Notes under the pieces: model-generated
Told to the model about the DNA's origin: nothing
The model's input: only the letters and a program-made list of their open reading frames with translations
Databases searched by the model: none
Part shown: positions 7,039 to 13,777 of the stretch, piece after piece
How the letters are laid out: each line of letters starts with the position of its first letter
Numbering within the stretch: position 1 is the stretch's first letter
Translations under genes and position numbers: made by a program
IMG/VR virus record: IMGVR_UViG_3300025407_000149
Location: 1 to 21,693 of that record
Direction: 5' to 3' (one strand)
Origin: a virus
DNA: 21,693 nucleotides

Positions 7039-7380
7039 TTATCCTATCAACCTCAACGCATCGTCAACGCTCCACGCGAGCCCTGCTGATCCTCCTTTAA
7101 GGTTCACTTGAGCGATAAAATTCTCCTGCTCTCGTGTCACGCGCCCGCCTTTGGCTTTGACTTCGCAAGCAATGAATCGGCCTTCATGAAGTCCGATGAT
7201 ATCGCTCGATCCCTTGCACAGCCCGACATGAAGCCGCCGGGGATTCTTTAGAAGCACATCGCCATTCGCCAGTTGAACGGGTTCACCCACCCACGCAAGG
7301 CCCGTGTTTTGTCGCCAGACGGTTGCACCTGATGCGGAAAGGGCTAGGAGGATGCGGTTTTGTAGGTCGTGTTCGTTCAC
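7039..7380 (-). CDS. VRR-NUC domain nuclease
   Basis: PD-(D/E)XK-type nuclease of the VRR-NUC family, which in phages often stands next to a helicase and is thought to resolve branched DNA. At 113 residues it is a stand-alone domain. The catalytic set is visible: N25 (RQNTG), GSSDIIG with D60, and CEVKAKGGR with E73 and K75, followed by EQENF. The start is GTG 7380, overlapping the helicase stop by four bases (GTGA), with a G-rich site (AGGGGG) five bases upstream. The overlap implies coupled translation with the helicase and a shared role in replication or recombination. Confidence 0.9.
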   Translation of the reverse strand: MNEHDLQNRILLALSASGATVWRQNTGLAWVGEPVQLANGDVLLKNPRRLHVGLCKGSSDIIGLHEGRFIACEVKAKGGRVTREQENFIAQVNLKGGSAGLAWSVDDALRLIG

Positions 7381-8783
7381 AAATACCCCCTAGCCGCACT
7401 AAAATCAGGTTTCGCCCCGGTCCTTGCGGCATAAACGTGCGCCGCCCATCCCGCAGGGTCTTTTAATCCTCGCCGCTTGCCGAGTTCCACCAAGTCTCTA
7501 AGCGTTCTTGCGCCTCCTTGCTCCTTTCGCTGTGTTCGACGGATGGACTCAATATCCAACTGTTCAAGATGTCCTTCATGGACCTCAATGACTCGGGGCT
7601 TTCCTTGGACGGGCTCACCGCAGGACGGACACTCGGTTGGACCGGGATTGAAGATGGCATAGCATTTCTCACATTGTTTAATTTTCATTTCATCCGGGTC
7701 AGCTTTTTTTCGCTTGCCCCTATTTGGATCGCCTTCAAGCGACCATTGACGCTCATCGTCTGGTAGACCATGCCGCGCATAATTCTGGACGTGATCCAGA
7801 ATAATCAGAAGATCCTTTCCATGCGCCTGACGGAATCCACGCCCATTCCCTTGACACCAGATAATGAGGGATGCCGTTGGCCTGAGCCATTGAACTGCTT
7901 CGATGGCGGGAACGTCTACGCCTTCAATCACCAATTCCACATTGGTCAAGACGAGCGTTTCTCCTGATTTCACTCGCGCAAGGATCGCCTGACGTTCTGC
8001 GGATGACGTGTTACCGTCAATATGTTCAGCGGTCACACCCGCTTGGTTGTAGGCTTCACAAACGTGTCTGGCATGATTCAGCGTAGCGCAAAACACCACG
8101 CATCGTTTGCCATTGGCGTGACGTTTGTAGTGGGCCACTGCATCCCCGGTAATGGAGGGTTTATCCATGATGGCTTCAATTTCTTCAGCCACATAGTCCC
8201 CCATGCGCTTCTTCAAGCTGGCCGTTTCAACCGGCTTGCTGATTCCGAAAATGACATACGGACACAGATATCCGTCACGGATCAGGCTGGCAACCGTAGG
8301 GCCTTCGACCATTGCCTGAAAGATATCGGATAGCCCTTTGCCATCCGTCCGTTGTGGTGTGGCTGTTAGCCCAACAATTCTTGCGTTCGGATAAGCCTCT
8401 AATATTTTTCGATAAGTCTGTGCGGCTGATCGATGCGCCTCATCAATGACAATCAGCCCAGGTTCGGCCACACGGTTCAATCGTCGTACCAATGTTTGCA
8501 CTGATGCTACCTGTACCGGCAGTTTTGTCATGGATCGCCCTGCCGCAATAACGCCATGCTCAACCTTCTGCTCCCACAATGCCCGACTGGTCTGCGCCAG
8601 TAGCGTATCCCGATGAACACAAAATATGGAACTGATGCCCCGACTGGCCGCCGTTGCCATCATGTGAACCGTCAGCGCGGTTTTCCCGGCTCCAGTGGGT
8701 GCCACCATCAGGACGGACTGGTGGTCGCGTAGGGATTGGCGGGCCTTGGTGATGAGGTCAGTTTGGTAGGGTCGAAGCTGCAT
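7377..8783 (-). CDS. DEAD/DEAH-box (SF2) helicase, SSL2/UvsW-like
   Basis: ATP-dependent DNA helicase of 468 residues. The domains in order are a Q-like motif (LRPYQ), Walker A APTGAGKT (28-35), DEAH box VIDEAHRSA (112-120), motif III LTATPQR (139-145), a second RecA fold with VVFCATLNHA, and motif VI GNGRGFRQ. A C-terminal zinc ribbon has CEKC and CPSC. The start ATG 8783 shares one base with the methyltransferase stop (TAATG), so the upstream GTG reading of five more residues is unlikely. Together with VRR-NUC it forms a coupled helicase-nuclease pair likely used in replication restart or recombination. Confidence 0.92.
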   Translation of the reverse strand: MQLRPYQTDLITKARQSLRDHQSVLMVAPTGAGKTALTVHMMATAASRGISSIFCVHRDTLLAQTSRALWEQKVEHGVIAAGRSMTKLPVQVASVQTLVRRLNRVAEPGLIVIDEAHRSAAQTYRKILEAYPNARIVGLTATPQRTDGKGLSDIFQAMVEGPTVASLIRDGYLCPYVIFGISKPVETASLKKRMGDYVAEEIEAIMDKPSITGDAVAHYKRHANGKRCVVFCATLNHARHVCEAYNQAGVTAEHIDGNTSSAERQAILARVKSGETLVLTNVELVIEGVDVPAIEAVQWLRPTASLIIWCQGNGRGFRQAHGKDLLIILDHVQNYARHGLPDDERQWSLEGDPNRGKRKKADPDEMKIKQCEKCYAIFNPGPTECPSCGEPVQGKPRVIEVHEGHLEQLDIESIRRTQRKEQGGARTLRDLVELGKRRGLKDPAGWAAHVYAARTGAKPDFSAARGYL

Positions 8784-9365
8784 TACATAAATCCCCACTG
8801 CTCTGCCATTGCGTCTGCGATGCCTTGATAGGTCGCGGATCTTAATTTACCTCTGTCCGCTGATGGCGATAAATAATGCAGCCGTTCCCTTTGGCTTTTA
8901 GGAAATGCCATCATTTCTTGATGCACATCATTGGTTGGCAACAGGGGCCTTAGATTCTTCAGCCACAGGCAGGTCGTTTTCTGTTCGGCGTGACCAAACA
9001 TATAGGGGTGAATAATCTGGTTGGGTTTGCGCCAAATTTTCGACATGATGCACACCGGATTTTCAATTGCAATCTTCGGAATGTCTGCCTTGGCCAGTTT
9101 CATAAAAAACGACACACCGGCTTGCTGTCTACCATCCAGACGTTTTTCCTTAAACCATGCGGCACCGCTGACAGCAATATCTGTGCAAGGCGGGTGTGCA
9201 ATCATCAAGTCCCAAGGGTAATCCAGAACATCCCTCACATCCCCTTGGTAATGTGGTCCTGGCAATTCAGTTGGTAGCAAGTCACAACTCATCGCTTCGT
9301 GCCCCCCCCCTGATAAACGCATCCCGAACCACGCCGGAATACTCACAGGCTACTAGAACGCGCAT
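8783..9365 (-). CDS. C5-methyltransferase-like phage protein, frameshifted at a G9 tract
   Basis: Related to phage proteins annotated as DNA cytosine methyltransferases. The true start is ATG 9365 (MRVLVACEYSGVVRDAFI, the SAM-binding motif I region), sharing a base with the stop of the HTH gene. This frame runs into a G9 tract (9302-9310) and then stops (TGA at about 9288-9290). The rest (HEAMSCDLLPTELPGPHYQG onward) is in the next frame. Eight G residues would join them. The second part has AHPPCTDIAVSG, a PPC motif comparable to the catalytic PC motif, and AIENPV, comparable to the ENV motif. The full product would be about 194 residues, shorter than typical C5 enzymes, so activity is not certain. 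It could be a slippage-controlled gene or a sequence error. Confidence 0.75.
9302..9310. repeat. C9/G9 homopolymer tract inside the methyltransferase gene
   Basis: Nine C residues on the plus strand (G on the coding strand). Nine places the gene out of frame; eight (or eleven) would restore it. Tracts of this kind slip during replication and are also a common place for sequencing errors. Confidence 0.85.
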
Positions 9366-9535
9366 CACTTCCCCTCCAAATACTCACTCAACACCCTGAC
9401 CCGCTCATGCCCCGGATTCTGGAATGATCCTTCGCGGAACTTGTACAGGTAAGTCACCGGAATGCCGGTACGCTTCGACACCACGTCCAAACGTCTGTCT
9501 TCCAGACGCCTTCGTATTTCATCAATAGTCAACAT
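9365..9535 (-). CDS. Small helix-turn-helix protein, Cro/repressor-like
   Basis: A 56-residue DNA-binding protein, MLTIDEIRRRLEDRRLDVVS at its start and HERVRVLSEYLEGK at its end. The middle, VVSKRTGIPVTYLYKFREG, reads as a Cro/CI-type helix-turn-helix (turn at TGIP, recognition helix VTYLYKFREG). ATG 9535 has AGAGG eight bases upstream. The stop (TGA) shares a base with the methyltransferase ATG, making it the first gene of the leftward operon. Lying beside a divergent promoter with a palindrome, it is a good candidate for the switch protein that controls the two transcription directions and its own expression. Confidence 0.8.
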   Translation of the reverse strand: MLTIDEIRRRLEDRRLDVVSKRTGIPVTYLYKFREGSFQNPGHERVRVLSEYLEGK

Positions 9536-9558
9536 TTTTTATCCTCTTGGTTGAATAG

Positions 9559-9587
9559 TTGACAGTCTAAATCCGTTCGTTTAGATT
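9559..9587 (+). promoter_or_regulatory. Promoter for the recombination operon, with overlapping palindromic operator
   Basis: TTGACA (9559-9564), a 17-base spacer and TAGATT (9582-9587) form a sigma70-like promoter ahead of the RecE-like gene. The spacer and -10 contain TCTAAA (9566-9571) and its inverted copy TTTAGA (9580-9585), a likely operator. On the other strand TTGCCA, 17 bases and TAGACT could form the opposing promoter for the HTH gene, so one bound protein could block both. Confidence 0.6.
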
Positions 9588-9637
9588 GGCAACCACTGGC
9601 AAGCGTTGTCAGTTTAACCAACCATCAGGAGTAGATA

Positions 9638-10426
9638 ATGATTATCGAAGACATGGAAAACGCCGCTTATCACGCGGCTGAAGGCATCAGCAATTCGGGG
9701 CTGTCCTTGATTGCTCGATCCCCGGCTCATTACAAGTTCAAGCCACCGTCTGAAGCCACCCGATCTATGGAGATGGGTACTGCGATTCACACGGCGATCT
9801 TGGAGCCTGATCGATTTGCGTCCCATTACGTTCTATTGAAGAACATCACTGATCGTCGTTCATCGGCTTACAAGGATGCTTGCAAAATCCATACGTCCGA
9901 ACGTGTCCTCACTGGCACTGAAGCTGACAAAGTTCAGGGCATGGCTGAATCTATTTTGGGCAACCCCCACGCTCAGGCATTGATCGCACATTCCGAAGCC
10001 CGTAAGGAATTATCGGTATTTACCCAAGACCCGGAAACAGGTGTCACAGTGAAGTGCCGGTTTGACCTGATGACTCCGGGCAAGGCGCTTGATCTTAAAA
10101 AGACACAGGACGCCCGTCCTGAAGCATTTGCCAAGTCTGTAGCCAATTATCGCTACATGGTTCAAGCGGCTTTTTACAGCGATGTTTGGGAATGGGAAAC
10201 CGGCGAAAAGCTGGATGCTTTTGGTTTCCTGTGCGTCGAGGAAGAAATGCCTCACGCATCGGCTATCTATGTTCTGGATGACGAAGCAATGGACTACGGC
10301 AGGAAGCTGTATCGGCGTGATTTAAATCGCTACGCTGAATGCGTCGAATCAGGTCACTGGCCATCTATTGATTCCGCGCCTCAAGTTCTGGCGTTGCCGC
10401 AGTGGATTTATAAGGAGGCGGTATGA
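9638..10426 (+). CDS. RecE-like 5'-3' exonuclease (PDDEXK family)
   Basis: Double-strand DNA exonuclease that makes 3' single-strand tails for annealing by RecT. It has 262 residues, matching the nuclease domain of exonuclease VIII (PDDEXK_10-like) without the long N-terminal part of E. coli RecE. Visible motifs are SNSGLSLIARSPAHYK, GTAIHTAILEP (His51), VKCRFDLM (D143), ALDLKKTQDA (D152 and K154), and YMVQAAFYSDV (Q176). The start ATG 9638 has AGGAG at 9627-9631. It is first in the rightward operon and overlaps the next gene by four bases. RecT and an SSB-like protein follow, forming a single-strand annealing recombination set. Confidence 0.9.
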   Translation: MIIEDMENAAYHAAEGISNSGLSLIARSPAHYKFKPPSEATRSMEMGTAIHTAILEPDRFASHYVLLKNITDRRSSAYKDACKIHTSERVLTGTEADKVQGMAESILGNPHAQALIAHSEARKELSVFTQDPETGVTVKCRFDLMTPGKALDLKKTQDARPEAFAKSVANYRYMVQAAFYSDVWEWETGEKLDAFGFLCVEEEMPHASAIYVLDDEAMDYGRKLYRRDLNRYAECVESGHWPSIDSAPQVLALPQWIYKEAV

Positions 10427-10668
10427 CTATCCAATACGAATCCGTTCAATACGAACCCGTTCAATACGAACCTCAGCCAAACGCCGTAGTCGATGCAGGG
10501 CGTGACTATCTTGTCACCATCAAAGCCATCGTTGATTCACACATCCTGCCCCCGGCAACGAACGTGGAATTAGCCGGTGCGCTAGGTGGACTGAGTAGCA
10601 TCGTTGATCTGTATGAAACCTTGTATCACGATTATTGGAGGTCTCAGTATGAGCAATGCAATCGCTGA
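10423..10668 (+). CDS. Small protein between RecE-like and RecT genes, with QYExV repeats
   Basis: I do not recognise the function. The 81-residue protein begins with three near-identical five-residue repeats (QYESV, QYEPV, QYEP) encoded by 15-bp tandem repeats at about 10432-10476. The remainder is helical (VTIKAIVDSHILPPATNVEL, LSSIVDLYETLYHDYW). The ATG overlaps the exonuclease stop (ATGA) and GGAGG precedes it, so expression is clear. The end overlaps the RecT start by 20 bases. Position suggests a helper in recombination, or a gene simply carried along. Confidence 0.75.
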   Translation: MTIQYESVQYEPVQYEPQPNAVVDAGRDYLVTIKAIVDSHILPPATNVELAGALGGLSSIVDLYETLYHDYWRSQYEQCNR

Positions 10669-11446
10669 AGTCCGTTCCCAGTTGATGACGATGGGCAGTG
10701 AGTTCGGCAAGGTATTGCCCGATCACGTCACTATCGAAAAGTTCCAGCGGGTCACGCTAACCGCTTTACAGCGCAGTCCTGATCTTCTGGCGTGTGACAG
10801 GAAGTCACTGTTTGAATCCGTCATGGCTTGCGCTCAGGATGGCTTGATCCCGGATGGCCGGGAAGCCGCATTAACCAAGTTCGGTAACAAGGTGGCTTAT
10901 CTTCCGATGGTGGCCGGTATCTTGAAAAAGGTACGCCAGTCCGGGGAGCTGTCAACGATCACCGCTCAGGTGGTTTATGAGGCCGACCAGTTCCGCTATT
11001 GGATTGATGACCAAGGCGAACACCTTGACCATCACCCGGAGATCATTGGCGATCCGGGGCAACCCAAAGCGGTCTACGCAATGGCGCGGACTACGGATGG
11101 TGGCGTATACATCGAAGTCCTGCGGATGGCCGATATCCAGAAAATTCGATCCGCATCAAGGGGCGGCACGATCTGGAATCAATGGCAGGATCAGATGATG
11201 AAGAAATCGGCTATCCGTCGATTAGCCAAGCGTTTGCCTATGTCTACCGATGTGGAATCCGTCATCAGTCGCGATGACCAGTTCTATCCCTATCAGGACA
11301 CGCCCAAGCAAGCGACCAAGGCTGTTGAGGCCCTGACTGTCACCAAGGCCGATATTGTCGATCCCGACACGGGAGAGGTGACGGAGATTAATGTTGTAAA
11401 GACTGAAGAGACCAATCAAGAGACCACAGAAGGAGAATTGTTTTAA
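10649..11446 (+). CDS. recT: RecT-family single-strand annealing protein
   Basis: Coats single-stranded DNA left by the exonuclease and promotes annealing and strand exchange. It has 265 residues from ATG 10649 (MSNAIAEVRSQL), fixed by GGAGG eight bases upstream; the open frame goes further upstream but inside the previous gene. RecT features are SPDLLACDRKSLFESVMACA, the AQDGLIPDGREAAL motif (a RecT hallmark), NKVAYLPMVAGILKKVRQSG and MMKKSAIRRLAKRLP. The acidic tail (PDTGEVTEINVVKTEE) is typical. The stop shares one base with the next ATG, coupling it to the SSB-like gene. Confidence 0.93.
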   Translation: MSNAIAEVRSQLMTMGSEFGKVLPDHVTIEKFQRVTLTALQRSPDLLACDRKSLFESVMACAQDGLIPDGREAALTKFGNKVAYLPMVAGILKKVRQSGELSTITAQVVYEADQFRYWIDDQGEHLDHHPEIIGDPGQPKAVYAMARTTDGGVYIEVLRMADIQKIRSASRGGTIWNQWQDQMMKKSAIRRLAKRLPMSTDVESVISRDDQFYPYQDTPKQATKAVEALTVTKADIVDPDTGEVTEINVVKTEETNQETTEGELF

Positions 11447-11742
11447 TGAATAAGCTATACGACCTCGCCGTTAAGACTGGCGAATACACCGACCGCAGCG
11501 GAAACACCAAGGGCCGTTACGAAAATATCGGGGCTGTCATGGAGAAGGACGGGAACAAATTCCTGTTCATCAAAAAGACGTTCAACCCGGCGGGCGTTCC
11601 ATCCCGCGATGGGAGCGAGTCCATCATCGTGTCGATGTTCAAACCGCGTGAGGATGAGCCACAGCAACAGCCCCCGGCTCAAACGCAACATCATCAGCAG
11701 AAATCGAATGGGTATGCGCCGGTAGAAGATATACCGTTCTGA
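11446..11742 (+). CDS. SSB-like single-stranded DNA-binding protein
   Basis: A 98-residue protein with a beta-rich N-terminal part (MNKLYDLAVKTGEYTDRSGN, YENIGAVMEKDGNKFLFIKK), a Gln/Pro-rich flexible linker (QQQPPAQTQHHQQKSNG), and a C-terminal tip VEDIPF that matches the SSB docking peptide DDIPF. This layout supports a phage SSB, although the N-terminal domain is shorter than a standard OB fold. The ATG shares a base with the RecT stop (TAATG), so it forms part of the RecE-RecT-SSB recombination set. Confidence 0.75.
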   Translation: MNKLYDLAVKTGEYTDRSGNTKGRYENIGAVMEKDGNKFLFIKKTFNPAGVPSRDGSESIIVSMFKPREDEPQQQPPAQTQHHQQKSNGYAPVEDIPF

Positions 11743-11761
11743 TCTACGCGCCCCGTCAGAG

Positions 11762-12103
11762 ATGGACGTAAAACGCTGCCCCCACTGCCGCCAGGATTTA
11801 CCCCTGACGGCTTTCCATATCAACCATGCGCGGAGGAACTCGTATCAGTCATGGTGCAAACAATGCAAGGCTGATTCGCTCAGGGATTCAAGATTGTTAC
11901 GTGGTGATGCGCCTGAATCGGTCAGGGTCATGCCGCAATGGGGCGAATTCCGCTGGAATGCCAAGCTCACGAAGGCCGATGTGATCCTGATCCGTGGTCT
12001 CCTTCCGTGGCTGTCCTGCGCGGAGATCGCCCGGAAGTTTGACGTAAGCCGCCAGTGCATCAGCGATATCAAACACGGTTATTCGTGGTATCGTTTGCGC
12101 TGA
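11762..12103 (+). CDS. Zinc-finger plus helix-turn-helix DNA-binding protein
   Basis: A 113-residue protein. The N-terminal half has CPHC (residues 6-9) and CKQC (about 32-35), a four-cysteine zinc site with an aromatic core (LPLTAFHINHARRNSYQSW). The C-terminal half, AKLTKADVILIRGLLPWLSC then AEIARKFDVSRQCISDIKHG, is the HTH seen in phage regulators and HNH-associated DNA-binding modules. No HNH catalytic motif is visible, so a transcription regulator is more likely than a nuclease. It is the last gene of the recombination operon, ending 30 bases before a strong terminator, and could control the second promoter just downstream. Confidence 0.75.
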   Translation: MDVKRCPHCRQDLPLTAFHINHARRNSYQSWCKQCKADSLRDSRLLRGDAPESVRVMPQWGEFRWNAKLTKADVILIRGLLPWLSCAEIARKFDVSRQCISDIKHGYSWYRLR

Positions 12104-12133
12104 CAATAGTTTTCATTTTCTCTCCATCCTTTT

Positions 12134-12162
12134 CCCGCCACCCCCCCGGCGGGATTTTTTTT
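12134..12162 (+). terminator. Intrinsic terminator
   Basis: CCCGCC (12134-12139) and GGCGGG (12148-12153) form a 6-bp GC stem with an 8-base loop, followed by A and eight T residues (12155-12162). It ends the recombination operon. Confidence 0.9.
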
Positions 12163-12173
12163 GCTTAAAAATG

Positions 12174-12202
12174 TTGACAGTTAGATTTTGAGGGTTAATA
12201 AT
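12174..12202 (+). promoter_or_regulatory. Sigma70-like promoter for the accessory gene chain
   Basis: TTGACA (12174-12179), a 17-base spacer and AATAAT (12197-12202) lie directly after the terminator and 44 bases before the next gene. GTTGACAGT is shared with the promoter at 9559, followed by TTAGATT here and by TCTAAAT and later TTAGATT there, so both may answer to the same regulator. Confidence 0.75.
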
Positions 12203-12245
12203 TCACCCATGCCCCGGTTGTTGGGGCCTTAACTGGAGAGATGAG

Positions 12246-12458
12246 ATGAAATTTGAAGCTGGCAAGACCTACACCGCCCGTTCTGTCTGCGATTCTGCGA
12301 CTGTCGTTTCAGTTGAAGTTATTAGCCGCACTGCAAAAACCATCAAGGCCAAGACCTGCTTTGGCATCAAGTCACTGCGCATATCGGATTGGGATGGGAT
12401 TGAAATGGTCAAGCCGTGGGGTTCTTATTCTATGGCTCCAATTGTCAGGGCAAAATAA
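12246..12458 (+). CDS. Small phage protein of unknown function
   Basis: A 70-residue beta-rich protein, MKFEAGKTYTARSVCDSATV, then VEVISRTAKTIKAK and SLRISDWDGIEMVKPWGSYS. Short phage and plasmid proteins with this plan (an AGKTY start, a paired-strand core, a WG ending) are common, with no known function that I can name. GGAG precedes ATG 12246. It is the first gene after the 12174 promoter, so it should be among the more strongly expressed of the accessory chain. The frame starting at 12253 is a shadow. Confidence 0.75.
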   Translation: MKFEAGKTYTARSVCDSATVVSVEVISRTAKTIKAKTCFGIKSLRISDWDGIEMVKPWGSYSMAPIVRAK

Positions 12459-12460
12459 AA

Positions 12461-12628
12461 ATGAATGACCTCGACACCCCAGACACCAAGCCCGGATACT
12501 GTCCGGTTTGCGCTAGACCCGCAACCATTTGGAACGTCATACCTCGCACTTGGGAATGTACCTACTGCAATTGGTCAGGCCGCATTACCGACCAGACGCC
12601 ATTCATAAAATTAGGAGAGACAAAATGA
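12461..12628 (+). CDS. Small zinc-ribbon protein
   Basis: A 55-residue protein with CPVC (residues 14-17) and CTYC (about 33-36), forming a rubredoxin-like zinc ribbon: GYCPVCARPATIWNVIPRTW followed by ECTYCNWSGRITDQ. ATG 12461 has AGGG upstream and begins two bases after the previous stop. The longer upstream frame from 12416 overlaps the previous gene and is not needed. The function is unknown; such ribbons often bind nucleic acid or act as protein adapters. Confidence 0.7.
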   Translation: MNDLDTPDTKPGYCPVCARPATIWNVIPRTWECTYCNWSGRITDQTPFIKLGETK

Positions 12629-12900
12629 AAACAATCGACAAATTCGGATCGTGGATTCTTGACACCAAGGCAGGGCTAATCTTTGGACTGCTAGTCATCA
12701 TCACTGGAGCCAGCATTGTTTCTTACAAAGCCCTTACCGGCCCCAAGAGCGTCACCAAACGGCTTCCGAGTTCACTTGCGTCGATGCTGAACCCTTTGGC
12801 ATATCGACGCGTTGCACGGCTTATGCGAGGGTGCGGTGATGACCAAGGATCAAGTCATGGAAATCGCCAAAGTCACCGCAGGAGCGCACTGGATGGATGA
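12625..12900 (+). CDS. Small single-pass membrane protein
   Basis: ATG 12625 overlaps the zinc-ribbon stop (ATGA) and has AGGAG eight bases upstream. The 91-residue product has a charged N-terminus (MKTIDKFGSWILDTKAG), one hydrophobic segment (LIFGLLVIITGASIVSY, about residues 18-34) and a basic tail. The last 20 residues overlap the next gene in another frame and look random (GSSHGNRQSHRRSALDG). The true end may therefore be a frame artefact, but the start and membrane segment are convincing. The function is unknown. Confidence 0.55.
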   Translation: MKTIDKFGSWILDTKAGLIFGLLVIITGASIVSYKALTGPKSVTKRLPSSLASMLNPLAYRRVARLMRGCGDDQGSSHGNRQSHRRSALDG

Positions 12901-13039
12901 GGCACACGTTCAGCGGTTTGCGGTTTCAATTCGGACTTTAGCTCTGCATGAAGCGGCGCATTTGGCTGAATATAAGATGCACCCATCTTATGGGGAGTGT
13001 GCGAATTGCATTCGTGAATTAGCCTTGGAGGATTTGTAA
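12839..13039 (+). CDS. Small phage protein of unknown function
   Basis: A 66-residue, helix-rich protein from ATG 12839 (MTKDQVMEIAKVTAGAHWM), with GAGG eight bases upstream. It has AVSIRTLALHEAAHLAEYKM and a C-terminal CANCIRELALEDL. The HEAAH string recalls the HExxH metalloprotease motif only superficially; nothing else supports a protease. Small proteins of this type, which often carry a C-x2-C near the end, are frequent in phage accessory regions. The stop shares one base with the next ATG (TAATG). Confidence 0.65.
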   Translation: MTKDQVMEIAKVTAGAHWMDEAHVQRFAVSIRTLALHEAAHLAEYKMHPSYGECANCIRELALEDL

Positions 13040-13260
13040 TGCCAACCCTAACCATCCCCCTCAATGACGTACCCGTCGAAGTTGAATTTGATTTCACCAA
13101 AGGCTACCCCGCCACATGGGACGATCCCGGCTGTGATGATGAAGCGGATATCACGGCAGTCATCTACAAGGGCGTTGATGTGTTGCCGCTGATTAACGAA
13201 GACGATATGGATGGCCTGTATGACTACATTTACAGCTATAAAGGTGATGACGATGTATAA
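13039..13260 (+). CDS. Small acidic phage protein
   Basis: A 73-residue, strongly acidic protein: MPTLTIPLNDVPVEVEFDFT, then GYPATWDDPGCDDEADI and INEDDMDGLYDYIYSYKGDD. It begins with two beta strands of the type L-T-I-P-L-N-D-V-P-V-E-V and has a conserved-looking Y-P-A-T-x-D-P sequence seen in many phage hypothetical proteins. Very acidic small proteins can act as DNA mimics, but this is a guess. It is coupled to genes on both sides by overlaps. Confidence 0.75.
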   Translation: MPTLTIPLNDVPVEVEFDFTKGYPATWDDPGCDDEADITAVIYKGVDVLPLINEDDMDGLYDYIYSYKGDDDV

Positions 13261-13354
13261 ATTCCTGCTCGCCGTAATCCTCTTCACCGCCTACGCCTAC
13301 GTCAGCAATCAGGATTACGAAGACGCGATGGCCGCCCAGGAGATTCAGAAGTGA
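13253..13354 (+). CDS. Tiny membrane peptide (33 residues)
   Basis: ATG 13253 lies inside the end of the previous gene, with AGGTGATG upstream. The peptide starts MYKFLLAVILFTAYAYVSNQ, a clear membrane or signal segment, and ends DAMAAQEIQK. Its stop overlaps the GTG of the following gene. It is too short for most gene finders, but the overlaps and hydrophobic pattern support translation. The function is unknown. Confidence 0.55.
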   Translation: MYKFLLAVILFTAYAYVSNQDYEDAMAAQEIQK

Positions 13355-13506
13355 GTTCCCATGGCGATCGCTTCACGGATCGGGATCGGAATTCTCGGGC
13401 GAATAAGCCAGCCGATCATCCACCACCGTGTGATGCTTGTTTCAGGCAATCCGAATGCCGCGAGGAATGCGCCAGCTATCGCACATGGGAAGAACACGGC
13501 GTTTAA
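13351..13506 (+). CDS. Small cysteine-rich protein (51 residues)
   Basis: The GTG start at 13351 overlaps the previous stop (GTGA) and has AGGAG eight bases upstream. The product ends CDACFRQSECREECASYRTW then EEHGV: four cysteines in a C-x2-C-x5-C-x3-C pattern that could bind zinc, preceded by a polar, Pro-rich N-terminus. Phage proteins with a short C-x2-C...C-x3-C-x2-Y...W ending are familiar but uncharacterised. A longer frame over the same bases (13361-13561) has no ribosome-binding site and is rejected. Confidence 0.6.
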   Translation: MSSHGDRFTDRDRNSRANKPADHPPPCDACFRQSECREECASYRTWEEHGV

Positions 13507-13513
13507 CGATTAT

Positions 13514-13571
13514 GGCCCCGGTACACATGAACCCTGCGATCAGGACTCTAGTGGACGGTAGCAACGGGGCC
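13514..13571 (+). other. Inverted repeat in an 82-bp gap between accessory genes
   Basis: GGCCCCG (13514-13520) and CGGGGCC (13565-13571) can close a loop that contains a CCTG-CGAT-CAGG hairpin (13533-13544). There is no T run. It may be an mRNA fold in the gap before the next gene; chance is possible. Confidence 0.3.
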
Positions 13572-13588
13572 TCCCTTACAGTAAGACC

Positions 13589-13777
13589 ATGAACAAAACC
13601 TATCTCGGAGACAGCGTTTACATTGAGTTAACCAATGGCGTTCTGAAGCTGACCACAGAGAATGGTGGCGATCCTTCAAACACCATTTACCTCGACTTCG
13701 ATGTGTACGTTGAAATGATGCACTACATCCGGGATACCTGTTTTTCACCTGATACGCGGGGGATGACCAAGCAATGA
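13589..13777 (+). CDS. Conserved small phage protein
   Basis: A 62-residue protein, MNKTYLGDSVYIELTNGVLK then LTTENGGDPSNTIYLDFDVY. The pattern YLGDSVY, LTTENG, P-S-N-T-I-Y-L is one I recognise from many phage genomes, always of unknown function. The ribosome-binding site is weak (GTAAGA). It follows an 82-base gap and is linked by an ATGA overlap to the next gene, starting a new coupled run. Intact. Confidence 0.8.
   Translation: MNKTYLGDSVYIELTNGVLKLTTENGGDPSNTIYLDFDVYVEMMHYIRDTCFSPDTRGMTKQ

Noticed and set aside
12416-12460. Longer start of the zinc-ribbon protein
   Set aside because: It overlaps the previous gene in another frame and lacks a ribosome-binding site; ATG 12461 is better placed.
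13361-13561. 66-residue frame overlapping the cysteine-rich gene
   Set aside because: It has no ribosome-binding site, while the GTG frame at 13351 has AGGAG and a stop-start overlap.
13512-13592. 26-residue open frame (MAPVHMNPAIRT...) in the gap before 13589
   Set aside because: It has no ribosome-binding site, a random-looking sequence, and lies over an inverted repeat.
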